Of a DNA stretch of 64,000 nucleotides, positions 51,965 to 61,400 are shown piece by piece. The stretch comes from Bordetella petrii. Lineage in GTDB: Bacteria > Pseudomonadota > Gammaproteobacteria > Burkholderiales > Burkholderiaceae_B. Numbering within the stretch: the first letter of the stretch is position 1; the number at the start of each line of letters is the position of its first letter. The stretch is taken from contig WMBV01000007.1 of the NCBI GenBank assembly GCA_017745595.1, forward strand, positions 62,001 to 126,000. The letters are read 5' to 3'. The notes under the pieces are model-generated. The model was not told the origin of the DNA and searched no databases. It was given only the letters and a program-made list of their open reading frames with translations. The position numbers and the translations under genes were made by a program.

Positions 51965-53167
51965 ATGGCCACTGCCGTATTGAACCTTGGCGTCATCGGC
52001 CTGGGCCGGGCGTTCTCGTTGATGCTGCCCTCGTTCCTGGGCGATCCGCGCGTACGGCTGGTTGCCGCCTGCGACCCGCGCCCGGCGGCGCGCGCGCAGT
52101 TCGCCGCCGACTTCCGGCGCCCCGTCTTCGAATCCGCCGAAGCGCTGGTACAAGAGCCGGACGTACATGCCGTCTATGTAGCCAGCCCGCACCAGTACCA
52201 CGCCGAACACACGCGCCTGGCCGCCGGCCACGGCAAGCACGTTCTCGTCGAAAAGCCCATGGCGCTCAGCCTGGACGAATGCGACGCCATGATCGAAGCG
52301 TGCGAGGCCGCGTCGGTGCACCTGGTCATCGGCCATTGCCACAGCTTCGATACGCCTTACCGGCAATGCCGCGAGCGCATCGCGCGGGGCGAGTTCGGCG
52401 CGGTGAAGATGGTGCATGCGCTGAACTACACCGATTACCTTTTCCGGCCGCGCCGGCCCGAAGAGCTGGCCACCCGCGAAGGCGGCGGCGCGGTGTTCAG
52501 CCAGGCCGCGCACCAGGTCGATATCGTGCGCATGCTGGTGGGACAGCGCCCGACGCATCTGCGCTGCGCGCTGGGAAACTGGGATCCCCGTCGTCCGACC
52601 GAAGGCGCCTACAGCGCCCTGCTCTGGTTCGAAGGCGGCGCCTACGCGTCGCTGAACTACAATGGCTACGCGCATTTCGATTCGGATGAATGGATGGCAT
52701 GGACCGGCGAAATGGGCCATGCGAAAGACCCGGCCAGCTATGGATCGGCGCGCCGCAAGCTGGCCGGCCTGAGCGACCAGGCCGACGAGGCCGCCCTGAA
52801 GGCCGCCGGCACTTATGGCGGCCCCGCCTACACCGCCCCCGCCGCGGCCGTCGGTGGCGCGCCCGTGGCCGCGCACCAGCATTTCGGCGCCATCCTGGTC
52901 TCGTGCGAACGCGCCGACTTGCGGCCCATGCCCACGGGCATTCTGGTCTATGGCGACGAACACCGCGACTTCCTGCCCCTGCCGCCCCCGCAAGCGCCAC
53001 GCCTGGAAGTCATGGACGAGTTGCACGACGCCATCTACCAGGGCCGCGCGCCCCTGCACGATGGCCGCTGGGCCAAGTCCACCTTGGAAATCTGCCTGGC
53101 GATGCTGCGGTCAGATGGCATGGGCACGGACGTACCGCTGCACCGCCAGATAACGGCCGCGCCATGA
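51965..53167 (+). CDS. ophB: Phthalate 4,5-cis-dihydrodiol dehydrogenase (Gfo/Idh/MocA family)
   Basis: A 400-residue Gfo/Idh/MocA oxidoreductase: [19 protein letters not shown] (NAD binding), [40 protein letters not shown] and [14 protein letters not shown]. It fits Pht4/OphB, which aromatises the cis-dihydrodiol to 4,5-dihydroxyphthalate. The call rests on family and operon. It starts 22 bp after the reductase. Confidence 0.85.
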   Translation: MATAVLNLGVIGLGRAFSLMLPSFLGDPRVRLVAACDPRPAARAQFAADFRRPVFESAEALVQEPDVHAVYVASPHQYHAEHTRLAAGHGKHVLVEKPMALSLDECDAMIEACEAASVHLVIGHCHSFDTPYRQCRERIARGEFGAVKMVHALNYTDYLFRPRRPEELATREGGGAVFSQAAHQVDIVRMLVGQRPTHLRCALGNWDPRRPTEGAYSALLWFEGGAYASLNYNGYAHFDSDEWMAWTGEMGHAKDPASYGSARRKLAGLSDQADEAALKAAGTYGGPAYTAPAAAVGGAPVAAHQHFGAILVSCERADLRPMPTGILVYGDEHRDFLPLPPPQAPRLEVMDELHDAIYQGRAPLHDGRWAKSTLEICLAMLRSDGMGTDVPLHRQITAAP

Positions 53168-53258
53168 GCGGCATCGGCCGCCGCGCGCAACGCGCCGGGC
53201 GGCCGATGCTTTGGGGTATCATTTTCACGAGTTCCAGACTTCATCACGCTTTCTGCGC

Positions 53259-53810
53259 ATGACTTCCAAAGAAACGAGAAAAGTCCTTGCCCATTGGCGC
53301 GAGGCCGTTCCGCATGACCGCCTTGCCCACCTGATCAAAGACGCGACGCGAGCCCTGGTGCGGGGCCTGCAAATGCGCCTGTCGGATTACAACGTGTCGT
53401 TCGGGCACTGGGCATTCTTGCGCATCCTGTGGGAACAGGACGGCCTGACACAGCGTGAACTCAGCGAGCAGGCCGGCGTCATGGAACCCACTACCTACGC
53501 CGCCATGAAGGCGATGGAAGCGCTGGGCTATATCGAGCGCAAGCATTTGCCCGGCAACAACAAGAACATCCACGTCTTTCTTACGCGCAACGGCCGGGCC
53601 CTGAAGAAAAAGCTGATTCCGCTGGCCGAAGAGATCAACGCCATCGGCACCCGCGGCTTGACCAGCACCGAGATCAAGACTGCGCGCAAGGTACTGCTGA
53701 CCATCATTGCCAATCTGGCCGAAGACGAGGCGTCTATCGAAAACGCCGAGCGCCGGGTCGTATCCACCCGGGAACTGTCGCGGCGCATCAACGAAACCGC
53801 CGAGTCCTGA
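53259..53810 (+). CDS. MarR-family transcriptional regulator
   Basis: A 183-residue winged-helix protein: YNVSFGHWAFLRILWEQDGL, TQRELSEQAGVMEPTTYAAM, GYIERKHLPGNNKNIHVFLT (wing). The ATG at 53259 gives normal family length; an open frame from a TTG at 53211 adds non-conserved sequence. It follows ophB by about 90 bp and may regulate the phthalate operon; no operator is assigned. Confidence 0.88.
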   Translation: MTSKETRKVLAHWREAVPHDRLAHLIKDATRALVRGLQMRLSDYNVSFGHWAFLRILWEQDGLTQRELSEQAGVMEPTTYAAMKAMEALGYIERKHLPGNNKNIHVFLTRNGRALKKKLIPLAEEINAIGTRGLTSTEIKTARKVLLTIIANLAEDEASIENAERRVVSTRELSRRINETAES

Positions 53811-53859
53811 AGCGATTGCCGGGCGCGGCGCGTCGCCGGCCTGCCCAGGCTACCGGGTG

Positions 53860-54414
53860 TCAATCATGTACCGGCGGCGAATCGGCCTGGGGATAGGCCA
53901 CCGCGCCGTCGGGCCGAACCACCGCGCCCGGGGTAAGCCGCGCCGGGTCGATGCGGCCCGCCGCCATGATATGGAAAACCGTCTCGCCGCGCGCCAGCAG
54001 ATGGTCCGCCACGATGCGGCGGTGGCACCGCCACCACACGGCCTCGGCGCACATCACCGCGCTGCGCTGCTTGCGCCCCCGGGCAATCAAGTGTTCCAGG
54101 CCCGCGCGAAACGGCTCGGTCAACGCGTAGTCCGCGTAGTTGTGAAAACTGCTGTTTTCCCAATAGCCGTTCACATCGCGGGCCACAGCTTTCGACTTGC
54201 CCCGCAGCCCGCCCAGCGCCGCCAGGTACTCGTATGACAGCCCCGCGGCCGCCAGCGCGCCGGGCATCACATCCTGGTTGAACTGCGGATTCGCGCGGGA
54301 ACGCGGCACGGTCCGGATATCCACCAGCAGTTCCACGCCGGCCTCGCGCAGCAGCGCGGCAAACGCCGCGAAATCGTGATTCGAATGGCCGATCGTGAAA
54401 AACGGTAGGGTCAT
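53860..54414 (-). CDS. DUF488 family protein
   Basis: A 184-residue protein with the DUF488 pattern: FFTIGHSNHDFAAFAALLRE, LLVDIRTVPRSRANPQFNQD, LAALGGLRGK and VMCAEAVWWRCHRRIVADHL (Cys-Ala-Glu followed by CHR). The function is not established. The ATG overlaps the stop of the DUF2945 gene by 4 nt. Confidence 0.9.
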   Translation of the reverse strand: MTLPFFTIGHSNHDFAAFAALLREAGVELLVDIRTVPRSRANPQFNQDVMPGALAAAGLSYEYLAALGGLRGKSKAVARDVNGYWENSSFHNYADYALTEPFRAGLEHLIARGRKQRSAVMCAEAVWWRCHRRIVADHLLARGETVFHIMAAGRIDPARLTPGAVVRPDGAVAYPQADSPPVHD

Positions 54415-54638
54415 GGCCGGCCCTTGCCCCGCACGTGCTCGAGCACATCGCCTTTATGGGCCGCGATGTGGTCGGTCTTGTCGCTCTTGATCTCGTACTG
54501 GGGGCTGTCTTTCGAGGCACGGTGCGTATGCCCCTTGTAGTCGAAGTCCTGGGTATGCACGGCGGTAATGACGCCGGAAACCCGTCCGGCCTCGGAATTC
54601 CAGCTGACATGGTCGCCGATCTTGAAGGTCTTGGCCAT
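54411..54638 (-). CDS. DUF2945-type small protein
   Basis: A 75-residue basic protein: FKIGDHVSWNSEAGRVSGVI, TAVHTQDFDYKGHTHRASKD and PQYEIKSDKTDHIAAHKGD, which is the DUF2945 pattern (a small SH3-like/Tudor-like fold). The ATG at 54638 has AGGAG 8 nt before it; a longer frame overlaps the divergent region. It is coupled to the DUF488 gene by a 4-nt overlap. Role unknown. Confidence 0.88.
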   Translation of the reverse strand: MAKTFKIGDHVSWNSEAGRVSGVITAVHTQDFDYKGHTHRASKDSPQYEIKSDKTDHIAAHKGDVLEHVRGKGRP

Positions 54639-54775
54639 ATGCAAGCTCCTGTGCCGTGGATGCGGCATTATTAATCTATGATACGAAAACGGGACGGGCG
54701 CGAGTACGCGGCAGACGTCCGGTTTCGCATTGGTTCCACTTGTCACCCTATCTTGCACCCCTGGGAAGCAGATTC

Positions 54776-56308
54776 ATGACAGAGACATCCGCAGCGTCGC
54801 AACCCGTCAGGCCCCTGGAAATTGGCGATATCACCGTCATCGACAATACCAAGCTCAAGAAGGCCGTCACGGCGGCCGCGCTGGGCAATGCCATGGAATG
54901 GTTCGATTTCGGCGTCTATGGTTTCGTCGCGTTCGCCCTGGGCAAGGTCTTTTTCCCCGATGCCTCGCCCACAGTCCAGATCGTCGCCGCGCTCGGCACT
55001 TTTTCGGTTCCGTTCCTCGTCCGGCCCCTGGGGGGCCTTTTCTTCGGCGTAATGGGCGACCGCTACGGCCGCCAGAAAGTGCTGTCGCTCACCATCATCA
55101 TCATGGCGATCAGCACCTTCTGCATCGGCCTGATCCCCTCGTACCGCGCCATCGGCCTGTGGGCCCCAGTGCTGTTGCTGCTGTGCAAGCTCGCCCAGGG
55201 GTTCTCGGTGGGCGGCGAATACACCGGCGCGGCCGTCTTTGTCGCCGAGTACGCGCCCGACCGCCGGCGCGGATTCCTGGGCAGCTGGCTCGATTTCGGG
55301 TCGATTGCGGGCTTCGTGCTGGGCGCGGGGCTGGTGGTGCTGCTGCAAACCATCCTGCAGGAACAGGTGTTCCTCGACTGGGGCTGGCGCGTGCCGTTCT
55401 TCGTGGCCGGGCCCCTGGGGCTGCTGGGCCTGTACCTGCGTCATGCCGCGGAAGAAACGCCCGCCTTCACGCAGCAGCTTGAAAAGATGGAAAAAGAGGA
55501 CCGCGACGCCGTACAAGAACGGCCCACCATCTCCTTTCGCGAAATATTCTCCAAGTACCGCAAGGCCTTGCTGATCTGCATCGGCATGGTGCTGGTGACC
55601 AACGTCACCTATTACATGCTGCTGACCTACATGCCCACGTACTTGTCGGGCAGCCTGGGTTATTCCGAAGAACACGGCGTGCTCATCATCGTGGTGGTCA
55701 TGATAGGCATGCTGTTCGTGCAGCCCGTGGTCGGCTTCTTCAGCGACAAGATCGGCCGCAAGCCGTTTCTGCTGGTCGGCAGCCTGGGCCTGCTGGTGCT
55801 GTCCGTGCCGTCGTTCCATTTCATCGGCAGCGACAACACCGGCCTGATCTTCCTGGGGCTGCTGTTCATCGCCGTCCTGCTGAACTGCCTGACCGGCGTC
55901 ATGGCATCCACGCTGCCCGCGCTGTTTCCCACGCGCATCCGCTATAGCGCGCTGGCCAGTTCCTTCAATATCGCGATCATCATCGCCGGCCTGACGCCGA
56001 CCCTGGCCGCGTGGCTGGTGGAAGAAACCGGCAATCTGCTGATGCCCGCCTTCTATTTGATGGTGGCATCCGTCATCGGCCTGGTGACGTCGGTGTTTCT
56101 TCCCGAGACCGCCAATCGGCCGATGCGCGGCGATACGCCCAGCGCGTCCAGCCCCCACGAGGCCGAGGCCCTGCTGCAGCAGGCTTATGACCACATCGAA
56201 GAACGCCTGGTCGACGTCGAAGCCGAAATCGCGACACTGGAAGAAAAGCTCGAAGCTTTGCGGCAGCGCCGCCAGCAACTGGCAGACCGCCACCCTCACC
56301 TGGAATGA
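54776..56308 (+). CDS. proP: ProP-like MFS transporter with C-terminal coiled coil
   Basis: A 510-residue MFS permease of the metabolite:H+ symporter type: AALGNAMEWFDFGVYGFVAF, FVRPLGGLFFGVMGDRYG-like loop, LLCKLAQGFSVGGEYTGAAV, SDKIGRKPFLLVGSLG; twelve membrane segments. The C-terminal 45-50 residues (ALLQQAYDHIEERLVDVEAE onwards) form a strong coiled coil, as in the osmosensing proline/betaine transporter ProP. It is likely an osmolyte importer. The start at 54776 begins the conserved N-terminus. Confidence 0.85.
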   Translation: MTETSAASQPVRPLEIGDITVIDNTKLKKAVTAAALGNAMEWFDFGVYGFVAFALGKVFFPDASPTVQIVAALGTFSVPFLVRPLGGLFFGVMGDRYGRQKVLSLTIIIMAISTFCIGLIPSYRAIGLWAPVLLLLCKLAQGFSVGGEYTGAAVFVAEYAPDRRRGFLGSWLDFGSIAGFVLGAGLVVLLQTILQEQVFLDWGWRVPFFVAGPLGLLGLYLRHAAEETPAFTQQLEKMEKEDRDAVQERPTISFREIFSKYRKALLICIGMVLVTNVTYYMLLTYMPTYLSGSLGYSEEHGVLIIVVVMIGMLFVQPVVGFFSDKIGRKPFLLVGSLGLLVLSVPSFHFIGSDNTGLIFLGLLFIAVLLNCLTGVMASTLPALFPTRIRYSALASSFNIAIIIAGLTPTLAAWLVEETGNLLMPAFYLMVASVIGLVTSVFLPETANRPMRGDTPSASSPHEAEALLQQAYDHIEERLVDVEAEIATLEEKLEALRQRRQQLADRHPHLE

Positions 56309-56347
56309 CGCAGCGGGCCGCCGACATGCGGCCCGGCGAGACACTCG

Positions 56348-57583
56348 ATGACTAGCGCAGCACCCGCTTGGCTCATGCCCATTGTGGCAATCTTTACCCT
56401 GCAGACCACGTCGGCGTTCCTGAATCGGCTCATTCCCATCATCGGGCCGGCCATATCCGAAGAATACGGCTGGAGCGGCAGTTCGGTCGGCTATCTGACC
56501 GCCAGCAATTCCCTGGGCGGCCTGTTCATCCTGGTGGCGGGCGCCACGTTGCTCAGGCAAGTGGGCGGCATGCGCGTATTGCAGCTGACCCTGCTGATCG
56601 GCGCCGCCGCGATGGTCTTCCTGTTGGTGCCCAGCGTGGGGATCGCGTTGGCGGCCTGCCTGGTAATGGGGTTGAGTACTGGCGCGGCGAACCCGGCCGG
56701 CAGCGAGGTCCTGCAAAGGTTTTCCCCGCCGGGCAAGCGCAATCTGATGTTCTCGATCAAGCAGGCCGGCGTGCCGCTGGGCGGGGTCATCGCGGGGCTG
56801 CTGGTGCCCATGATGGTGGCGCTGGCCGGGTGGCGCATTGCGCTGTTCGTTTGCACGCTGCTGATACTGCTGCCCACCCTGCTCACCTGGCGGCTCAGCG
56901 CCAATCTGGATGAACGCCCCGAAAGAACCGGCCGCTTCTTGCACATTCCCACCTTGCAGTCGCTGCGCACGCTGGCGGTGCCGTTGGGCTCATTGATGCA
57001 TAGCCGCGGCCTGCTGAAGATGGCCGTCGTAGGCAGCCTGTTCGCCGTGGCGCAAAGCTGCTGGTTCACCTTCACCGTCATCTACCTGGTAGACCGCCTG
57101 CAATTCTCGCTTGCGCTGGCCGGCGTGGTGTTCGCGGTCATGCAGGCCGGCGGGGTCATAGGCCGCATCGCGCTGGGCTTGCTGTCCGACTATCTGCGCT
57201 CGGCCACTATCGCGCTGTCTATCGCGGCGGTCCTGTCGGCCGCCACGACCGCGCTGCTGGGGCTGACCAGCCCGCAATGGCCCCTGTGGTCCATCGTGCT
57301 TCTGGCGTTTGTCGCGGGATGCTCGGCGGCCAGCTGGAATGGCGTGCAGATCGCCGAAGTCGCGCGGCGCTCGCCGTCTCACCTGATCTCGGAAACCTCG
57401 GCCGGCTCCAGCATCCTGGTCAACCTGGCCAACATGCTGGCGCCCACGGCATTCGCGGCATTTGTCGCCGCCACCGGACGCTATGACTATGCATTTCTTT
57501 GCGCGGCGGCGTGCTCGTTGCTGGTGATGGTGGCGCTGCCGCGCGACCGGAATAAAGCATCCGCGGGGCAGCCGGGTGTTTGA
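56348..57583 (+). CDS. MFS transporter
   Basis: A 411-residue MFS permease with twelve hydrophobic segments. Signs: IVAIFTLQTTSAFLNRLIPI, IGPAISEEYGWSGSSVGYLT, SIKQAGVPLGGVIAGLLVPM and VVFAVMQAGGVIGRIALGLL. It has no clear substrate mark. Its stop codon lies inside a degenerate unit of repeat cluster E, so its last residues (GQPGV) come from the edge of the repeat. It follows the ProP-like gene by 39 bp. Confidence 0.88.
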   Translation: MTSAAPAWLMPIVAIFTLQTTSAFLNRLIPIIGPAISEEYGWSGSSVGYLTASNSLGGLFILVAGATLLRQVGGMRVLQLTLLIGAAAMVFLLVPSVGIALAACLVMGLSTGAANPAGSEVLQRFSPPGKRNLMFSIKQAGVPLGGVIAGLLVPMMVALAGWRIALFVCTLLILLPTLLTWRLSANLDERPERTGRFLHIPTLQSLRTLAVPLGSLMHSRGLLKMAVVGSLFAVAQSCWFTFTVIYLVDRLQFSLALAGVVFAVMQAGGVIGRIALGLLSDYLRSATIALSIAAVLSAATTALLGLTSPQWPLWSIVLLAFVAGCSAASWNGVQIAEVARRSPSHLISETSAGSSILVNLANMLAPTAFAAFVAATGRYDYAFLCAAACSLLVMVALPRDRNKASAGQPGV

Positions 57584-57709
57584 CCCCGGGACAGCCGGGT
57601 GTCTGATCCCGGGACAGCCAGGTGTCTGACTCCCGGAGGGTGTCAGACACCGCAGCGCGGCGTTGCGCGCACACAGCGGTGTCAGGCACCCTGGCGGGAG
57701 CCTGACACC
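57575..57709. repeat. Hairpin-repeat cluster E (two degenerate and two good units)
   Basis: Degenerate units begin at 57575 and 57598 (both with GGGACAGCC replacing the right arm), a near-perfect unit lies at 57621-57651 and an inverted 32-nt variant at 57678-57709. The spacer before the last unit ends in CGCACACAGC, as in clusters A and B. It separates the MFS gene from the PaiB-like gene. Confidence 0.88.
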
Positions 57710-57780
57710 TCAGGGTACCGTTCCTGTTCTACGATAGTGCCACGCCGGGCATTCCCGCCTGGCTTCCATCGCTACCCGCC

Positions 57781-58404
57781 ATGTACATCCCCGAGCACTT
57801 CGCCGAAACCCGGCCCGAGATCTTGCATCGCATCATCCACGATCATCCCTTTGGCGTGCTGGTCACGCACGGGGCCGACGGGCTGGATGCCAACCACCTG
57901 CCCTTCGAGTTCGACCCCGGCCAGGGGCCCCACGGCCTGCTGTCGGCCCATGTCGCCCGGGCGAACCCCATATGGCAGGCCTGTCCCAGCGGCACGCCCG
58001 TCATGGTCATTTTCCGCGGCGTCCAGGCCTATATCTCGCCCAACTGGTACCCCAGCAAGCACGAAGCGCATCGCCAGGTTCCCACCTGGAACTATGAAGT
58101 CGTGCATGCGCACGGCGTGCTCACCATACGCGACGACGAGCGCTTCGTGCGGGGCATCGTCGCGCGCCTGACCCGCCGGCACGAAGCCTCCGAGCCCCAG
58201 CCCTGGAAAATGGGCGATGCGCCGCCCGAATACATCGACGACATGCTGCGCAATATCGTCGGCATCGAGGTGGCGATCACGTCGCTGGTGGGCAAGGTCA
58301 AGCTCAGCCAGAACAAAGAAGCGCGCGACCGCCTGGGCGCGGCCGAGGCGCTGGACGCCCGCGGCCGCCATGACCTGGCGCGGGCCATGCGCGACGCCGG
58401 GTAG
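57781..58404 (+). CDS. PaiB-like FMN-binding protein
   Basis: A 207-residue protein with the PaiB/FMN-binding split-barrel pattern: MYIPEHFAETRPEILHRIIH, LLSAHVARANPIWQA, VFRGVQAYISPNWYPSK-like region and VPTWNYEVVHAHGVL. PaiB in Bacillus is called a negative regulator of sporulation and degradative enzymes; in proteobacteria the role is unsettled and may be flavin- or heme-related. It follows repeat cluster E by about 70 bp. Confidence 0.9.
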   Translation: MYIPEHFAETRPEILHRIIHDHPFGVLVTHGADGLDANHLPFEFDPGQGPHGLLSAHVARANPIWQACPSGTPVMVIFRGVQAYISPNWYPSKHEAHRQVPTWNYEVVHAHGVLTIRDDERFVRGIVARLTRRHEASEPQPWKMGDAPPEYIDDMLRNIVGIEVAITSLVGKVKLSQNKEARDRLGAAEALDARGRHDLARAMRDAG

Positions 58405-58408
58405 GCGC

Positions 58409-58424
58409 GGCGCGGGCCCGCGCC
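58409..58424. terminator. Palindrome between convergent genes
   Basis: GGCGCGGGCCCGCGCC is a perfect 16-bp palindrome in the 57-bp gap between the convergent PaiB-like and autotransporter genes. It might help end transcription on both strands; no T-run is present. Confidence 0.35.
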
Positions 58425-58461
58425 CAGCCGGGGCGCAACCCGGGCGCAGCGGCCGTCGCGG

Positions 58462-61400
58462 TCAGAATCTCCAGGTTGCCTTGACCGATCCGGCCGAGCT
58501 GCGCGTGCGGTCCGAAATGACCCCGTCGTACTGCAGGCGCACGTCGAAGCCGCGGCGGCTGGCCAGCTCCACGCCGACCGATGCGTGCCCGAACACGCGG
58601 CCCGTCTGCAGGGTGGTGGTGAAATTCCGGCTTCCGGCGGGCGCCGCGGCCAGCTGGGCGCGGGTATCCCAGCTGTCGGTGCTGGCCACCGACACGCCGA
58701 CGTTCGCGAACGGGCGCGCGATAAAGCCGTTCTTCAGATCGAACCGCCCTCCCACCTCGACCCCCGGGGTCAGCAGCGCGGTCAGCTTGTCGGCGCTATC
58801 GACCTCCAGGTCCAGGGCGCCCGCGCCATGTTCGCTATAAGACGGCATGCGCGTATAGATCAGGTCCAGATTGGCATAGGGCTTGATGTACGCCTTGTCG
58901 GTCGCATAGGTATAGGACGCGCGCAATTGCTGGCCGATCGCCCAGACGGTGGAATCGCTTTTGGCCTGGGCGCCGGTCAACTCGATACGCCGCTTGTTGT
59001 CGTAATCGCCGAAACTGCCGTAGGTAGCGCCCGAGAATGTCCAGGGGCCGGCTTCGTACTTGAGCACGGCACCCAGATAGCCCGTATCGCCTTCGGTGTG
59101 CATGCGGCTGTCGTCCGACCGGATCGTGCTGTTTTCGTAGGCGGCCGACAGGCCCGCCACCCAGTTCGGGGCGATGCGCCGCTGGGTACCCAGCTGATAG
59201 GCCGTGGACCGCGCCCGCGTTGCAGACGTGCCGCGCCCCGCATCCAGGTGAGTGGTCTTGTCGGCAATGCGGCCCCACACGCAATCGCCTTCGGCGGTTT
59301 GCGCGCTGGCCCCGTTGAACCAGGGGCAACTGAACAGGGTATCGGCAAAGCCTTTCGCGGCGCCGGTCGCCAGCGCGGCGGGCGCCGCCGACACGCCGGG
59401 CGACAGGTCGCTCAGGGCCGATGAATAGCGCGATGCGCCGCCGCCGGCGGCCTGGTCGAGCTGGGCATACAGGGCGCCCAGCGCTTCATTGCTGCCGCGG
59501 TCCCAGATGTCTTGCAGGTGGTCTCCGACCGCGCGCAGGTTGGCGCCCACGCCGTAGGTGTCCGACAGTGCGCCGAAGTGCGCCTGGCCCACGGACACGG
59601 AGGCCGACCGGTCCGTGTAGCGGGTGTTGAAATCGAACAGCGGCGACGCGCCGCCCACGCTTGCTTCGGGCGCCAGGCTGCCGGCTTGCAGGAAAGCCAG
59701 TTCGCGGTCGGGCATCAGCGTCATCGCGTCGATCTGTACGCGCCCGCCCAGCCGCGCCGCGCCGTCCACCGTGAGCAGGTCGGCGCGCCTGCCGGAGAAG
59801 TCTGTACTGACATGCAGTACCCCGGCTTCGCGCTGGTTGAAGTCATGCGTCACCTGCATGGTGTCGATGCTCGCTTGCGAGCCGATCAGCACGCTGCCGT
59901 TATTGAAGACCGTGCCCTTGATGAACTTGGCGTTGAGCAAGGTGCCGGCATTGTTCACGACACCGACGTTGTCGCCGTTTGGCTTGCCCAGGTCCAGCGA
60001 GCCGGAAATGGCCCCGGTGCCGGAAACCGTTGCAGTGGTAATCCCCTGGCCCGTCTGCTGGACGGCCAGGTTCGCCACGAGCAGGCCGCCGACCGTGACA
60101 CTATTGCTGGTCGTGCCACCATCGAGCCAGAGGCCAATGGCAGTCGGATCCCAGTTCATCTGCTGGACCCAGCCGTTGATCGTCAGGGAAATCGGCGATG
60201 CCTGGGACGTATTGCCGTCGCTCTGCGCGAAAACCCCGACCGCGTTGCTGCCGTATGTCCAGATGGCGCCACCCGACTGGGTGAAGGTGATGCTGCCCGC
60301 CTTGCTGCCTCCGCCCTGGGAATGATCGTACAGCGATCCGGCAAAGCTGCCCTGGCTCGTGCCGCCCAGGCCGCCGCCGTCGGCGATCGACTGCATGATG
60401 ACGCCGTAGCTGTTGTCGCCGTTCACCATGATTTCCGAACTACCCACGTCCAGGGTAATGTCGCCGCCATCGGCGTGCGCCGTCTGCGAATTGGCCTGGC
60501 CCCCGCCCTGCCATCCCATTTTCAACGGAAACCCGGGGTCGCCCGCTATCCCGCCGCCGCCGCCGATGGACTGCAACACAATGCCGTGCGCCGCGGACCC
60601 TGTCGTCGAGATGCTGCTGGGCGTGGAATTGCCCCCCTGGGAGCCCGCAACGGCGTTCAAGGTCATGTTGATGTCCGCGCCGGATGCATCGTACGAATTG
60701 CCCTGCTGCGAACTGTCGATGGTCGCGCTGCTGACGTTGGCCGCCTGGCCCGCATACGCGATTCCGCCGCCGCCGCCGATGGACTGGGCAACCAGACCGT
60801 AGGCCCCGTGCCCGTTCGTCGTCGCCAGCACCACGCTGTCCACGTTGATGGTTCCGCCGCCGCTGTCGGCGCCGGCCCCGCCGCCGCCCAGGTTCAGGAC
60901 GAATCCGTCCCCTTCGAGCGAAGCACTGTTGCTGGCGCCCGCGCTGGCGGCGCCGCCCCCGCCGCCGATCGATTGCAGGACGATGGCGTGCGAGCCGGTG
61001 CCTTGTGTCGAGGCGCCGATCAGGCTGCCCGAGGAGTTCATGTTGATAGTGCCGCCCTTGCCGCCGGCGCCGCCCTTGCCGCCCACGCCGATCAGCAGCG
61101 ACGGCGTGTCTATCGTCTTGTAGGTAACGTCGGCCGAACCATCGGCGGCCTGGCCGCCGCCCCCGCCGATGCTTTGGGCCAGCAAGCCGTAGGCGACATT
61201 GCCATGGGTCGTCAACTGGCCCGTGGCCGCCTGGGTGCCCGCCGAATTGGCGGTGCCCGACATGTTCAAGTCGATCTCGCCGCCGTCGCCGCCATCGCCA
61301 CCCTGGCCGCCCACCGCTATCGACAGACCGGCGTCGCCCTTGGCGCCCTTGGCGGTTGACGTCCCGCCCACGCCACCGCCACCGCCGATGGATTGCACCA

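Noticed and set aside
54639-54775. A promoter in the gap between the DUF2945 and ProP-like genes
   Set aside because: TATGAT at 54677 looks like a -10 element, but no acceptable -35 lies at the right distance, so it was not listed.
54743-56944. A long leftward open frame opposite the two MFS transporter genes
   Set aside because: Its product is low-complexity (Gln/His/Gly-rich) and mirrors the codons of the membrane proteins on the other strand.
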